NCBI GenBank assembly: GCA_026027325.1
Contig: JAMSLZ010000007.1
Location: 2,356,001 to 2,420,000 of the forward strand
Direction: 5' to 3'
DNA from: Actinomucor elegans
Lineage: Eukaryota > Mucoromycota > Mucoromycetes > Mucorales > Mucoraceae
Length of the DNA stretch: 64,000 bases
In this document: piece after piece, positions 45,624 to 58,010 of the stretch
How positions within the stretch are numbered: the first letter of the stretch is position 1
Layout of the letters: each line of letters opens with the position of its first letter
Notes under the pieces: generated by a model
What the model saw: only the letters and a program-made list of their open reading frames with translations
Told to the model about the DNA's origin: nothing
Databases searched by the model: none
Made by a program: the position numbers and the translations under genes

Positions 45624-46684
45624 ATGTCTCTTATTTACGGTCTAGTTGCTCGTGGTTCAACCATTTTAGCAGAGCATACAAATAGCAGTGGCAATTTTGC
45701 TTCAGGTAAAGATCTCCATGTGTTTATTTTGACAAATCTCTAATTTTTTTTTCTTTTTTTCTTTTAATAGTTACCCAAGCTATTCTCGACAAAATTCCGC
45801 CCAACAATTCTAAACTTACCTATGTGTTTGATAGGTAAATGGCAAAAAAAAAAATCGTGTTTATATAGAGCTAACAGAAAAAACAAGGATAGGTATCTGT
45901 TTCACTATATTTGTGAGGATGGTATAATATACATGTGTATGGCAGATGATTCTTTCGGGCGCCGTATTCCCTTTATCTTCTTGCAAGATTTGAAAGAAAA
46001 GTTCTTGAATACGTATGGTAAGAACAGAGCCCTTGAAGCACCACCTTATGGCTTGAATGAATTTTCACGTGTGATCGAAAAGCAAATGGTATGAATCAAA
46101 GCACTGATAGAATAACTGGGTCGTGTTAACTTGTAGACTAGGAATATTTTTCTACAAATCCAAGCGCAGATCGTTTAAAGCAAGTTCATGGTGAAATTGA
46201 GCAAGTGAAAGATGTGATGGTGCACAATATTGGTGAATACGAATATTTAAGCTACATTATGTTCACAAACTAATATGAATTATCATAGAGAGAGTCTTGG
46301 AAAGAGGTGAGCGCATTGAATTGCTGGTAGATAAAACGGACAATTTGAATCAGCAAGCATTTGCTTTTAAAAAGAGAAGCACCCAATTAAAGGTAAAGGC
46401 AGCCATTTTACGGTCAATAATCATGATAGCTAAAACCGATTTTTTTTAAGCGTGCCATGTGGTGGAAGAATACAAAGATCATGGCCATGATATGCTTAGT
46501 ATGTTTTGTAAGTATTTGTTTTGCTTTTTGTGAGTAAAGAAACCCTAACATTATTTATTAGTTGATTGCATATTTTATCGCTGCTTATGTTTGCGGCTTC
46601 CCTAGTAAGTTTGATGCAATTGAGTGTATCCTTTTTTAAATACTGACTCATCTTTATATAGCCTTTGGATCATGCAGAGCTTAA
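45624..46684 (+). CDS. VAMP7-type longin R-SNARE
   Basis: Eight exons: 45624-45705, 45771-45834, 45893-46088, 46142-46232, 46289-46392, 46451-46507, 46562-46604, 46662-46684. They sum to 660 nt, 219 aa, close to the 220 aa of animal VAMP7. The N-terminal longin domain starts MSLIYGLVARGSTILAEHT and includes ICEDGIIYMCMADD and GRRIPFIFL. The SNARE motif (VHGEIEQVKDVMVHNIERV ... LVDKTDNLNQQAFAFKKRS) has the zero-layer Arg region. A C-terminal membrane anchor follows (IMAMICLVCFLIAYFIAAYV, ending CGFPTFGSCRA). It drives fusion at vacuole/lysosome or plasma membrane. Confidence 0.92.
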
Positions 46685-46827
46685 CAAACAGTCTATATCC
46701 CGCATCCTCTTCTTACTATTAAAAAAAACCAAAAGGAAACCACTTTACGTTTTTCCTACTTTATTTGTTAAACGAAAGAGAGTGTGTGTGTATACAATAT
46801 ATAAAAGGTCTATATTTTCATGCGCTT
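46685..46827. other. Convergent spacer between VAMP7 and Pam16 genes
   Basis: 143 bp only, shared 3' region. A (GT)n stretch near 46782-46792. Confidence 0.5.
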
Positions 46828-47493
46828 TTAGGATGCATTTGGTGGTGGAGGAGGCGTAGTACTTTCGGCTGATTTCGCTGCTGCTGCTGCTGCTTCCTGT
46901 GCTGCTTTTTCTTTCATCTCTTGTGCTTTTTCCATATCAAATCTTTCTTTAGCTCTCACGACTTTGGATTGAATATAAAAGGAACCGCCTTTTGCAGGAT
47001 CATTAGCTCCAAATAAATGCTCATAATTCTATCACAAAATGAGTTTCTGTTGTTTTTCTCTCCATCGAAATACACGTGTATCATCTTACCTTTGTTAGTT
47101 TTGTAAGATCTGCTTCTTTTGTCACATTTAAAATTTGACAGGCTTCTTCCATAGATATGCCAGTTTTACGGGTCAAGGCATCAAGGACACCTTCTTTGGT
47201 ACCAGCTCTTCCTCCTCCAGAAGCGGCTTGTGCTCCTCCATTCTTACCAGCATCTAGGTTGAAATTTCAATGATCCCGATCTAATTTTCCAAAACAATAG
47301 TACTTACTGGCGGCGGCTTGCTTATATGCTGCGACAAAGGCTCTGGTAACAACTGAACCTAATGAAACGACAATTTGTGCAATGATTCTGGCAGACTATG
47401 ATGAAAAATAAAATAAAGATATCTTATTGTGAGTATACTGTCTTTCATTCATTATCAGATCTATCTCGCTTTTGCTCTATTGATCCTTACCAT
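46828..47493 (-). CDS. PAM16: Mitochondrial import motor subunit Pam16 (Tim16)
   Basis: Four coding exons (47493-47491, 47395-47308, 47253-47090, 47028-46828), 151 aa. The first contributes only the ATG. The protein reads [20 protein letters not shown], then a degenerate J-like domain [25 protein letters not shown] and [27 protein letters not shown]. Pam16 pairs with the J-protein Pam18 at the inner membrane TIM23 channel and restrains its stimulation of mtHsp70. The J-like fold lacks HPD, as in the family. An Ala-rich tail ends in a Pro run. Confidence 0.94.
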
Positions 47494-47757
47494 TCTATTA
47501 AATCCAAGTGAAAAGGAAAGAAAAAAAAAACTTAATGAACCAGGCGGGGCCTGGTTATCATCGGCTATAAAAAAAATCTAGAGCGGACCTGAACAAAGTA
47601 ACCAACCACAGTCAATCGTTTAATTCCAATCGTTAAGCATTTTCCTAACCAATAACGACCAATTGTTTGGATGGTGACCTTTTAAAGTCCTTAGTAACCA
47701 GTCAGAATGTGCCGTTGGATGCGACCTTAAGCATCCGTAGTAACCAATGATATCCGT
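47494..47757. other. Spacer: Pam16 promoter and CotH-like gene 3' flank
   Basis: Two near copies of a short stretch (ACCTTTTAAAGTCCTTAGTAACCA at about 47677 and ACCTTAAGCATCCGTAGTAACCA at about 47723, each split here) form an imperfect direct repeat about 46 bp apart. No ORF. Confidence 0.45.
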
Positions 47758-49758
47758 TTATTTAAAATCACTAACATAATCACTTAGATATTCAGTCGTT
47801 TCTGTAAGCCAACTAAACAAAGGCATAATTGATGGATGCTGATCGATAGGCCCCTCTATAGCCTGCTTAAATCCAATGGAATTACTCAAGATACGATCCA
47901 TGAAATCTTGTCCTAACGGCAATTGCAACACTTTTTGTTGCACTTGAAAGTCATATATTGAACGGTTACTTGCAAAATAATCCTTTCGGTATTCATCCAA
48001 TTTCTGGTCCCACTGTACCTCCTGTTCAATAAGATTCTGAAGTGAAATGATATGCTGTGTCAATGCGTTGCTTTTGAAGAGCGCATGATGAAAATCGCCA
48101 AAGATACGCTGGAATTGCTGCTGGAATGATGGTACTTTCAAGAGCTGGTGAACAAGGGGCCGTTTGACTGTTTGATCAAAGACACCATAACGATCCAAGC
48201 ATTCAAAAGGTGAATGACATGTTCGTGTAGCTTTGAGCGTATTTCCTATGGTTTGATCCAGATCAGATGAGAGCCATACGAGTCTACCGCCTTGGGCCGG
48301 ATCTTGATACATCATGTAGTTGTGTGCCGAACCCATGTATCCATCACCATGGCCTAATAGAACTTCTAAGGCGAGACTATTATATAACAAAGATTCAGGA
48401 AAAAAAAAATATGACATGTATCTATATGCTTACTGTTTTAAAAACAAAGAAACATCCATCCGTTTCTCCCACTCTTTTTCTAGCTTGTCATCTAGTTTGG
48501 AATCCTCAGCATCATGAACAAACTTGATAAACTCGATCAATTTTTCAAAATCTTTCGATTTTCCTTCCTGCATCTTGTAAACACTCTCCTTGCCAACAAA
48601 ATAATCCTCAACACGAGATCCCCAATACTCTAAACTGGCTCCAGACTGCAATTTGCTCTTTGCCAAAGGATTTTCTTGCATACTTCCTTGAATTAATGCA
48701 CCCCCTTTGTGGCCCAATATGTTTGGCAAAAATGGGTTTTTGTAATTATCTGTCATCAAATACAAACCATGTGGTTCACCATTGAGAAATAACCTATTCC
48801 ACGAAGCGTGAGTTTTGGAATATAGCGCCTTTTGTTTGTAGTTTTAAATATATATATATATATACCTGACGTAAGAAGCGCGCGCTGAAGGTAGGCCTGC
48901 CGCTCTCAGCACATCATAATATACCTTTTCTCTCAAATAACTAGGATCAGTAGCACATGATCTCAGTTTAAATCGTCGATACCCATACAAATTATTTTTT
49001 TTATCAAGCTGTATATTGTAAGATAACTTGCGAAACAAGCGAGATGTTTGGCCGCTCAGTTCTAGTTTGACTTGATTGAATTGCTGGTACTGGTCGTTGA
49101 CAATTCGTGTGAGATTGGCCAGGATAGTGACATCCTCTAGCACACGGTCTGTTAATACAGACATGTCGGGTGCCTGGATATGCAACGTAGGAATGGTGTT
49201 CGAAGGGTGAATAAGGTTACGATCATCATTTTGCAAGAGAGGGTAACGGTAATCGTTGGCTTGAGAACTGAATTGGATTTGAGGAAGTACGAGAGGTATT
49301 TCCTGTTGTCGAGCCATTGGAGTAGTAGCGGTAGTATGATTGAAGATATCATAATGGGTCGTGGTAATAGACTCAAGACAGCGGTAAGAGGACTCACTTG
49401 CAGTGACTTGGTTATCGTAAAGGACGACATATCGGTAACACGGTGTACTATCATCGCGTGGAAATGTACCAGTATGTATGATACCGCCGTCAACAGCAGA
49501 TGAGACCAGTGGATGGATAGTAGGATTGCCTTCAAAACGTATCCCCATCATATAATAATTAGCAAGTGTGTGGCCATAGTAGTTGGGGGTATGGAGTACG
49601 TGGAATGTATGGCTCTGTTGGTGAGCAGATGATGCAGCAAATACATATTGAGCCAATGCTGCTATTGCAACTAAAATTAACTGTCAGTGTATGAAATCAA
49701 TTTTTTTTTATGTGCGATGAACAGGGCTTTTACCTTGGATCAAAAAAAGTTTACGCAT
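47758..49758 (-). CDS. CotH-like secreted protein (spore coat CotH kinase family)
   Basis: Four exons (49758-49734, 49670-48866, 48793-48434, 48376-47758), 602 aa. The N-terminus MRKLFLIQVAIAALAQYVFA is a signal peptide split by the first intron. The middle carries the CotH-fold blocks YGYRRFKLRS, REKVYYDVLRAAGLPSARAS, LFLNGEPHGLYLMTDN. Then come the nucleotide/metal-binding region EVLLGHGDGYMGSAHNYM and a WLSSDLDQTIGN block. The bacterial CotH kinase family includes spore-coat kinases; Mucorales have several CotH proteins on spores and hyphae, some of them host-cell adhesins. No GPI signal is visible here, so secretion without anchoring is possible. Role not established. Confidence 0.88.
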
Positions 49759-52362
49759 AATGTTTCTTTAATCTAAAGAAAATAAAGGAAATAAAGAGCC
49801 TGCCATTGATGCGTATTGGCATAGAATCTCAAATGATGAGTGAGAATGTATTAGTTGGAAATTCAATATCGATGAACTGCTTTAATCAAACTTCCTTGAC
49901 TACACGTGCTAAAAGAAATGGCAACAGTTTCATATAGTGTAGTCCACAAGTAATAAAGTCTAATGGTTCTGTTTTTTTTCAGTACCCTTCTCAAGACAAA
50001 TATAGGCTGGCTGAAGATGTATCTGTAGTAGAATATTGTTGCAGCACACGGTCTTGATCCTTCTTGAATAATAAATTATCTTGTTTTACTACAAGATACG
50101 TCTTTTATAGTTGTTCAAAGAGCAGTTTTCGAAACCTCTGTTTCCTAGATGCATATTTTCTAGTTGATCAAGCACATATCATGAATCATGTTCCTATGCA
50201 TTAAAAATAACAGTCTATTTTGTGCACGAAATGTCGAACATACGCGATATTTGGTCGGAATAGATCGAGAGATCTATATAATCTAGAAGTTTGATCATAT
50301 AAAATGCATGTATTTTATTTGGTAGAGTTAAACTGTAACGACCTCGTCCTGCTTTAGTCAACGAATAGCCATAATGGATTCAGTGCTTCATTCCAAACAT
50401 TTACTAGCCCATCAAATGCAAAGTTGAAAAAGCAAAAATTTAAAAATTAGGGCCTGATAGACTGACATACTTCTGAAAACGGACCGTTTTTTTATTGTAA
50501 AGCTTGCGATTAACAACAGACTGCCTTGGAATGTAGTTATATTTTTGTCTTAGGCTGGCTTTCTCATACAACTTGATCCATGTTGATCATTGAATCAAAT
50601 TACTTCTAAGGGGATTATACGAAGCTTGAATTTTATTATCGTTGTTTAAATATAAAAAGCAGTTCAATATAAAAAAGTACATAGCTTATAATGGGGATGA
50701 CAACAAATAAAAAAAAACGCTCTTTTTCTAATAACTTTTTTTGTTTGCTTGTTCTTGTATAAGTTTAACTGCTGGTTTAAGCCGACTTTTGAATAAGAAT
50801 GTTTAGATACCTAGTAAAACTATTAATAAAATTCGTACTGAATTAAATTATGAATTAAATGATATAAAGGACGTGATGTATTCCGTTTAATCTAGAGGGC
50901 AATTTGGACTATAAATCAATTTTTCTGATTTTTTATGTATCCATCGTAACTTGTATGTTGTTTGAGATAAAAATACAGAGTCCCTTAATTACTGATATTA
51001 TTTCTTTAAAAGAAAAATCAGGATGTAAGGGGTATCCCCAAGGTTTTTTTGTTGTTGTTGGAAATCGGACCATTTTGATACTTTTAATCTCTTTACATTC
51101 CTCGACTAATTCTGGCTTAATGTTGCATGTATTGGCTAGTATGTGTTGAGAAAGGATTGTTGTATTTACTACAGTAACTTCCAAGGAAAATATTACGATT
51201 GCATTCACATTAATGATTAGTGATGGATTATATAGATTTCATTAAAATTTGATTTAATGATCTATAAATTTTTTTAGTTGATCAAGGCTTAATTTTACAT
51301 GAAAATAATAATTTTTGTTCAAAATGAACTGTTATATTTAATAATTTTTGTTTAAAAGTAGTAAAGTATATAGGTTGCATTTTCAAGGATTAAATGTGAA
51401 TCACATACTATTCATGTAAATTACATCTAATCATTTGCAGATCTTGCGGCCGATCTCGGCTAAATGTTGCATATGAATAATATACTGGATAATTAAATGA
51501 ATTACTGCATTGATTAGAACCTTTGTCTGACGTCAATATACGACGAATATGTTACATTTGTCAATAGTGAATAAGTGAGTCATTGTACGTGTGTTTTATG
51601 TCTCAGCAATATATGACTTGTTCACATAGCTACATGGGCTCGGCTTTGTTGGCTTCTCACTGGCAGGTGAATATATATTGAAATGTATACTCTCACTAGA
51701 AGGACTTATGTTTCGTCAGTTTCTGCTATGAAACAAGAGCTGGAACTTTGTTGATCTCAATTCAATGACAAATCTGGTTAGTAGTTTATCAATTTAATCC
51801 TTAGTTATTATGTTTCACGTAAATGGCTTACAGACAGACGCACTTATTCTTAGTCTGCCCTGAGCTCTTTGATGTTTTGCCGCAATTGGTTGAGACAGGT
51901 TTCAATTTTAGTCAAATTAAGAGAACGTATCGCTTTCTCACGATTCTCGCTGAATTAAACATAAATTGATCAAGGACCCGACTGCAATGGAAATTCTTTC
52001 ATTTTCAAGTGATCATAATAGGGACACACGTTTCTTTAGCTAATCCGAATTTTGTGACACATAGGAACAGAAAGTGTCATACCGTAACATCCCGTAACTT
52101 ACTGTTGCCTTTTCAACAATCTTTCTTTCTTTTTCCAAAGTTCTTTAAGCTCAATTGTTATACTCCAGAATTCAATTATTTTATAGAATATTTTCTTCCG
52201 GCGCTAAAAAAGCTTCGGAGACTGCCCATAAAAAAAACTAGAATCTTGTGCTCGTAGCGGCAACTCATTCGGCAAAAACAGTTAATTCATAAACTTTACT
52301 TAAATTACATATTAAATAGTATAAACTATGTAGATATAGTACTGTACGAGTGAGAGAAGACG
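49759..52362. other. Longest spacer in the gene block
   Basis: 2.6 kb AT-rich. A 91-codon minus frame (50933-51208, GTG-initiated) has less biased composition than noise frames but no recognised domain. Degenerate dispersed motifs occur near 50228 and 51434. No RNA gene found. Confidence 0.5.
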
Positions 52363-53792
52363 TTATACATTATCTGCTGTAATTCGTGTTGTTGAAGGTG
52401 TATGGCTATGCTGCGAGATGGTTTGCAGCGAGTTATTGTATCTGTCCGATGCGTGGTCGTCCGAGAACGCGGAAGGTCTTAATGTAGATGGCATGCGACC
52501 TTGTGGTGGAGCTGAAGGTGGAGTGGCCTTTTTACGTTCGCCATAAGAGTTCATCACCATCCCACAATGTTCACAGAATGCTTGTTCTGGAAGTCGCATA
52601 TAATCTATGCGCAAAGCTTCGACTATAAGAGTCGATTCAATAATTTCAAAGTAAACTGTAAAAGCCTAATTGAATTCAAAATAAAAAAAAAATCAGCTAT
52701 CTCTGGTAAATTTTGCGTTATATATTATTCTAGTTTACATCAGACCGGTTACCGAGAAAATTGGTGATTTTGAATAGGTTCATTATCAAGTTCACAAAGA
52801 ACGTGAGAATCAAACAGATGAGTGATTTACGGGCAATGTACTCGATGACTTTGTTACGGTGGCTCATGACTGTACGAGATTTTCTAATATGTACGTACAA
52901 TCTACACTTGACAGTTAAGTATATAACAATTCATTCATTCTGAGATATTACCTTCTAACAAACATGCCACTGAGGAAGAGATTATTTAAAACATCGGCTA
53001 CAAAGTTCAGTATGATTACACCTGAACCCCTACACAAGAAGCAAGAAATATTAGACTGAAGTTATAGTATAATGATGGTACCTTACCATTGTGCAAGACA
53101 ATTGGACCCAAATTCAATTTTTTGAGACATCAACTGCTGTTGTAGAGTATGGAACGCAAGTTCATAAGGCCAATCGGCGAATCTAAGTGTGATCAAGAAA
53201 ATACCAGCTAATTTGATCCAAATTGAATGCTTATCAGATTCCAAAATAATGAGTCGTTTAAACAAGAGAGAATAAATAATAATATAATCTAGTGATCATG
53301 GAGAATGGTAAGCATTGATGTATAAATGATTTCTTAATCACTTACTCAAATGCCATAGTCTATATCCAAAATAAATGACTGATAAGTATCCTTTTTTTTA
53401 AAAAAAAAAAACTTGCAGATATGTTTGTACTTACGAGACAAGTAAAGGCCAGAATGCACAAGTTGTGATTTCAAATAGTGGCACTAAACCATAGATAAAA
53501 CGATGTATAAATAGTACACCAACTTGGGCCATGTTCATTAAATGGCTATGTATATAGAGATCTTAGTGTCATGTGCCAAATGAATAGTTCTTCCATACAT
53601 TAAACCGCGAGAGCGTCGATATTGCCGAAGACAGACAAGGAAGTTACGAATACAGATCGTAACTGCTAGCCACATACCAATCATACTGATGCGATCTATG
53701 ACTCTTTCGCTATAATCAGTCAATTGCACCATACTGCCCCGATTGTGGTCGTGTATCAACAGTTTAGATAATTGAAGATGAGGTTCAAACAT
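52363..53792 (-). CDS. Multi-pass membrane protein of unknown function
   Basis: Seven exons: 53792-53599, 53545-53435, 53359-53346 (14 nt), 53288-53087, 53029-52951, 52901-52739, 52665-52363. They join in one frame of about 354 aa. About six hydrophobic segments are seen (IGMWLAVTICIRNFLVCL, VLFIHRFIYGLVPLFEITT, YIIIYSLLF, IKLAGIFLITLRF, SGVIILNFVADVLNNLFLSG, SLICLILTFFVNLIMNLF). Charged loops such as VRRLYVHIRKSR separate them. The last part has CEHCG and a Ser/Thr/Pro-rich tail, probably cytosolic. I do not recognise the family. The splice pattern, consistent in every phase, argues for a real gene. Confidence 0.72.
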
Positions 53793-54285
53793 TAAAAAAA
53801 AATAAAAATAAAAAAGTTTCTCAATATTTATGAGTGAGCAATAAACTTTTTTTTTTTCAAGAACTGGGTATACTCTACAAAAGATATAAAAGAAAGGACT
53901 GTAAATAAAGATACAAAAGAAGAACATGTTAATTAAATATAACTGTTATTTATAACCATCTCTTTCAAGAGCTAATTACTGGTAGTGCTAGGCGGAGTGG
54001 CAAATAAGTGGCTGGAGAAGATATGAATATTGTACCGAATGGTTACGTAAATGAGGGTTTGCTGGTCCCAGTGTTTCCCGTAACTATAACGAAGATTTTT
54101 TTTTTTTTTATTATTATTATTATATTTAATCAGACCATCACCTATTTTATATTTACTAAAGCCCTTTTCTTTTTATAATGGACAGAACCTATTTTTATTC
54201 CAATCAAAAATCAATATACACTTGGCGTGTAGGAAGATGAAACATCTTCTATGTAACAGTAAGATCTCTTGTTTTTATTACTATC
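53793..54285. other. Spacer: membrane-protein gene promoter and protease 3' flank
   Basis: An (ATT)n run near 54108-54123 and a T run near 54098 are present. No gene. Confidence 0.5.
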
Positions 54286-57200
54286 CTATCCAATTACTTC
54301 AAATGATGGTGAAAACCAAGTCTCCCAATCTTCTTCAATTTTTGGATCTCCAAATATCTTTAGTACACAGGTACGGATAGTATATAATCCGCTAGGAACC
54401 TGTACTAGGCTGTCTATGGTCTCGTCCTCCGAGTCCATCCAGGCATCACATCCGTTGTTATCGCTTTGAGGTACTGGAACCATACCACCACGCCACGATA
54501 AAACATAATCGTAATTAAAATATGAATGGTCGTTACGTGCAATATATTTCTGAGTTCCTGAAGGAAGCACGCCTACCAATTGGTCGTCTTTTAGTAGTTG
54601 AAATTGAACATGCGCTGTAGGGCTACCAAAACGAGAATAGATGTGCATTACCCCTTCAGTAATTCTCGCTTGTCTGGCCGAAGTAGGAAAGCTATAAGCT
54701 GAAATCCTGTTTGCACGTAACTTGCGGCCTTGAATATCACCTATGTATGGATATCCCATCTAGACACATATATTTGTTAATGCATTTAACTCGTTACAAA
54801 CATTAGTACTATACCTTGGTATCTAATATAGGTAAGTCTTTTTGATTCCCTACGGCTCCAAAGAAAGGTATATATGATGTATTTTCATCCTCTATAGTAT
54901 CATTGATTGGTTTGGATGTAATCTTTAAAAAACCACCATAGATGGCATGTTCCGTATTTATGCTTCGGTGAGGTTGTTTAATTTGGACAAGCAGTCGGAT
55001 GCTCTCATTTGCGTTCAATTCGATCGAATTATTTTCAAATGTGACATTAGCCTGACTGATTTGATATCTCGGTGTAGCAAGCGGCACAGCGCTTACAGAA
55101 AAGTCATAACCTACAAATTAAAGAAAAAAAAATATGAATATTATTGAGTTACATATAACAAGTACACTATCACACCTTGAATACCAGCGGAAGGCATTGA
55201 ATCAAAAGTAAACAATCTACTCTTGTTTGACTTGTTCAAGACTGTGAGCCAAGTCGAGTTCAAATGATACATAGTATCATTCAATGCAAGTTTAGACGGC
55301 GTGACGAGATGATCTCCTACAATGGAATTATATATCTGCCCTCAAAAATGGTTTAACACTATGACACATTCATTTAATAGCGATATTACATACCTGGACT
55401 AATCCCGAACCTTGCTTTATGGGCGTTTCTATCACATTAGCTGCTTTTTCTATTGGTTTTGCATAATTGGTCAGTCTGTCTAATATAGCTGCTGAGCTTC
55501 GATCCTCAGATGCTTGCATTAATAATGCTATACATCCAGACAAGTAAGGCTTTTACAAAGTTATTAGAAAAAAAAAACGTGTGGTTTTCTAATCAGATTA
55601 TATACATACAGTAGCCATACTCGTGCCGCTCATAGTAGCATAGGCACCTGCGCAATGAAATATGAGTTATTTTGTTATCTATTATTGAATCAACGCACGT
55701 ACCCAAATTTACGGGAAATGTCGAGTAAACATATCCTCCAACAGCAGAAATATCCGGTTTAAAATGAAGCTACTGATGTAAGGTTATTCACGTAACGAAA
55801 ATAAATTTAGCACGTTATTCTTTGCCATACCTCTGCATCCGGCCCCAAGGTTGAGAACCTACAAGAGTAGTAGTTAGAATGGTAGTTTTCAAAAGTGATA
55901 GACGGGTGCGCTTACTCGGAAAGTTGACCTGCACTCTTTACTTTAATCATTGAGGCGGTAAATCTGATGCTTGGTTGCTGTGACGTTTCGTTCAATAACC
56001 TGACAAGGTCAGTTCCTTCTTTATAGGTCATTGAAGCGACAGGAATACTAATCAAGCGTCTATAGAGTGTATTGTTCAGGTGTGGGTATACTAGCATACC
56101 GGCTACGCCAGCATCTTGCAAATTCAACGCCTTCCTAGTGGATGAGCATGTTCCACCCTCATAAACAACAGCGATTTTACCCGTTATATTCTGACTGAAT
56201 GCAGAATCGCAAGCTTCTAGTTCGTCAATAACAGTAAAGGATGAAACGGGTCCTTCTGTATCAAACTTCTTTCTGGTTCCTGCCGTAGCCATCGCATATT
56301 CTAGAGAATATCATTGGTTGGAAGCGTGATTACCAGTTTTTTTAAGCTTCTTACCGTAAGTTCCTTTTACTTCACTTTCGTTATCTAAGACTTTGATAAC
56401 AGCACCAAATCGCTCACCGTTATCAATGGAACCAACAGATATAACGTGCTTGCCAATAGCGGGAGAAGGTGTTCTTGCAATACCTAAAAGACGCTATTTT
56501 AAGAAAAAAAATCTTGCTATCTTTAACATGAAAAGAACTTACCATCTTCACCTTCATTACCCTGAGCAACGACCACGACAATATTTTTATGAGCAATATT
56601 AGATAAGGCAACTGCTAATGGGTCCTACATATCGTGGTACAGATCAGTTTAATGAAATCTGACTCATCCGCTCCTTTAATTTGTATTACCTCTTGCCAGG
56701 AACTGACTCCTCCTCCCAACGACAGATTAATAATATCCATACCAGCTTTTACCGCCATATCCCTATAATAGCAATCAATGTTTTTTTAAAAAAAATAAAA
56801 AAAAAACTGGTGGAATACACCAATGAATACTTACGCTGCTGCAATGATAATATCATCAGCTGTGTCTCCATCACAACCAAAGATTCTATGTAATGTTAGT
56901 TACGAATAATGCGTCACTTTCTTCCTTTAGTTACCGCCATACACCGAGGGATACACCAGGAGCCACACCTTCAAATCCCTTATCGCAATAATACTGAATG
57001 AGGCTTGATTCTTTGATAATTGCATTAGACTTACCTTGAATGTGTCGTTGGCGGCAATGATACCTGCTATATGAGTTCCATGTCCATCACATTGGTCTCT
57101 TCAAAATAAATGAAACAATATTAATCTCGATATATGCATAAATAACAGTAGTGTGGTATAACACTTACATTGGGTCATCATCAGGCCTTAGTCCTCCATT

Positions 57201-58010
57201 GTCAGCTTAAAACATAGTAAATATAAAATAAAATAAAAATGAATATGAACCGCCCTTTTTCTCTTGCTTTCTTTCTCTTTGTTTACTTACATCCATCAGC
57301 ATATTTGTCTCCTACAAGATCTTTGCCCCATTTCACCAAACATCCTTCCTACACATACAAAGAAAGGTCAGTTCAATTAAAATGATACATTAAAGTAAAT
57401 CTTTTACTCCAAAACAACCACCAAGTGAAGGATGTGTATAATCTATGCCGGTGTCCAGAATACCAATACGCACACCTTCTCCAGTCCACCCCATTTGTTT
57501 CGCCTTATCCACAGTCGTCCACTCGTGTGCTATATGCAAATTAGGCGATCCTGTATCTACAGCCAAAGGCACTGTACCATCAGCAGAAGGAAAAATACCT
57601 GAACCAACAACAGTGTTGCTAAAATACTGTTGTCGGATAGCATTGGGCCTAGCGTATCGCTTGCCTGGCCAATAACGCCTTACATAAGGGCAGGTATCCA
57701 GCGTGTTCTTTACGAAATCGTCCGTATGGTTGGTGAGTGTGGTGGCCGATAACGTACTTGTTCGAGGTAGAATTTCAATGGACATGCCATTGAACACATC
57801 TGTGTAGTTGTAGCGGATACGGATGGTGTCCAAAACATGATGGTTTTGTAAATATTGTAAGAATCGTTCATGATCTTGTTGAATGGCTTGAGGGTCATCG
57901 ATGGGAGACGAAAATTGAATAGTGAAGCGTTTGTTATCGTGTTCATTACGATTGAGAGGGGTATGACATTGGCACAGTACCAAGAACGAAAAGAGGACAA
58001 GTAGAATCAT
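54286..58010 (-). CDS. Secreted subtilisin-like serine protease (S8)
   Basis: Seventeen exons, first 58010-57408 and last 54759-54286. The joined coding length is 2745 nt, 914 aa. Signal peptide MILLVLFSFLVLCQC. An I9-type propeptide follows (FTIQFSSPIDDPQAIQQDHE). The catalytic Asp is in RIGILDTGIDYTHP (about residue 187), the His in DGHGTHIAG (about 240) and the Ser in MSGTSMATP (about 549). A protease-associated domain lies between His and Ser (about 400-500, ITGKIAVVYEGGTCSSTRKA). The C-terminal 300 residues form a Fn3-like region. This is the Vpr/minor extracellular protease architecture. ATG 58010 is chosen because the longer frame begins with TTG. Confidence 0.93.
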
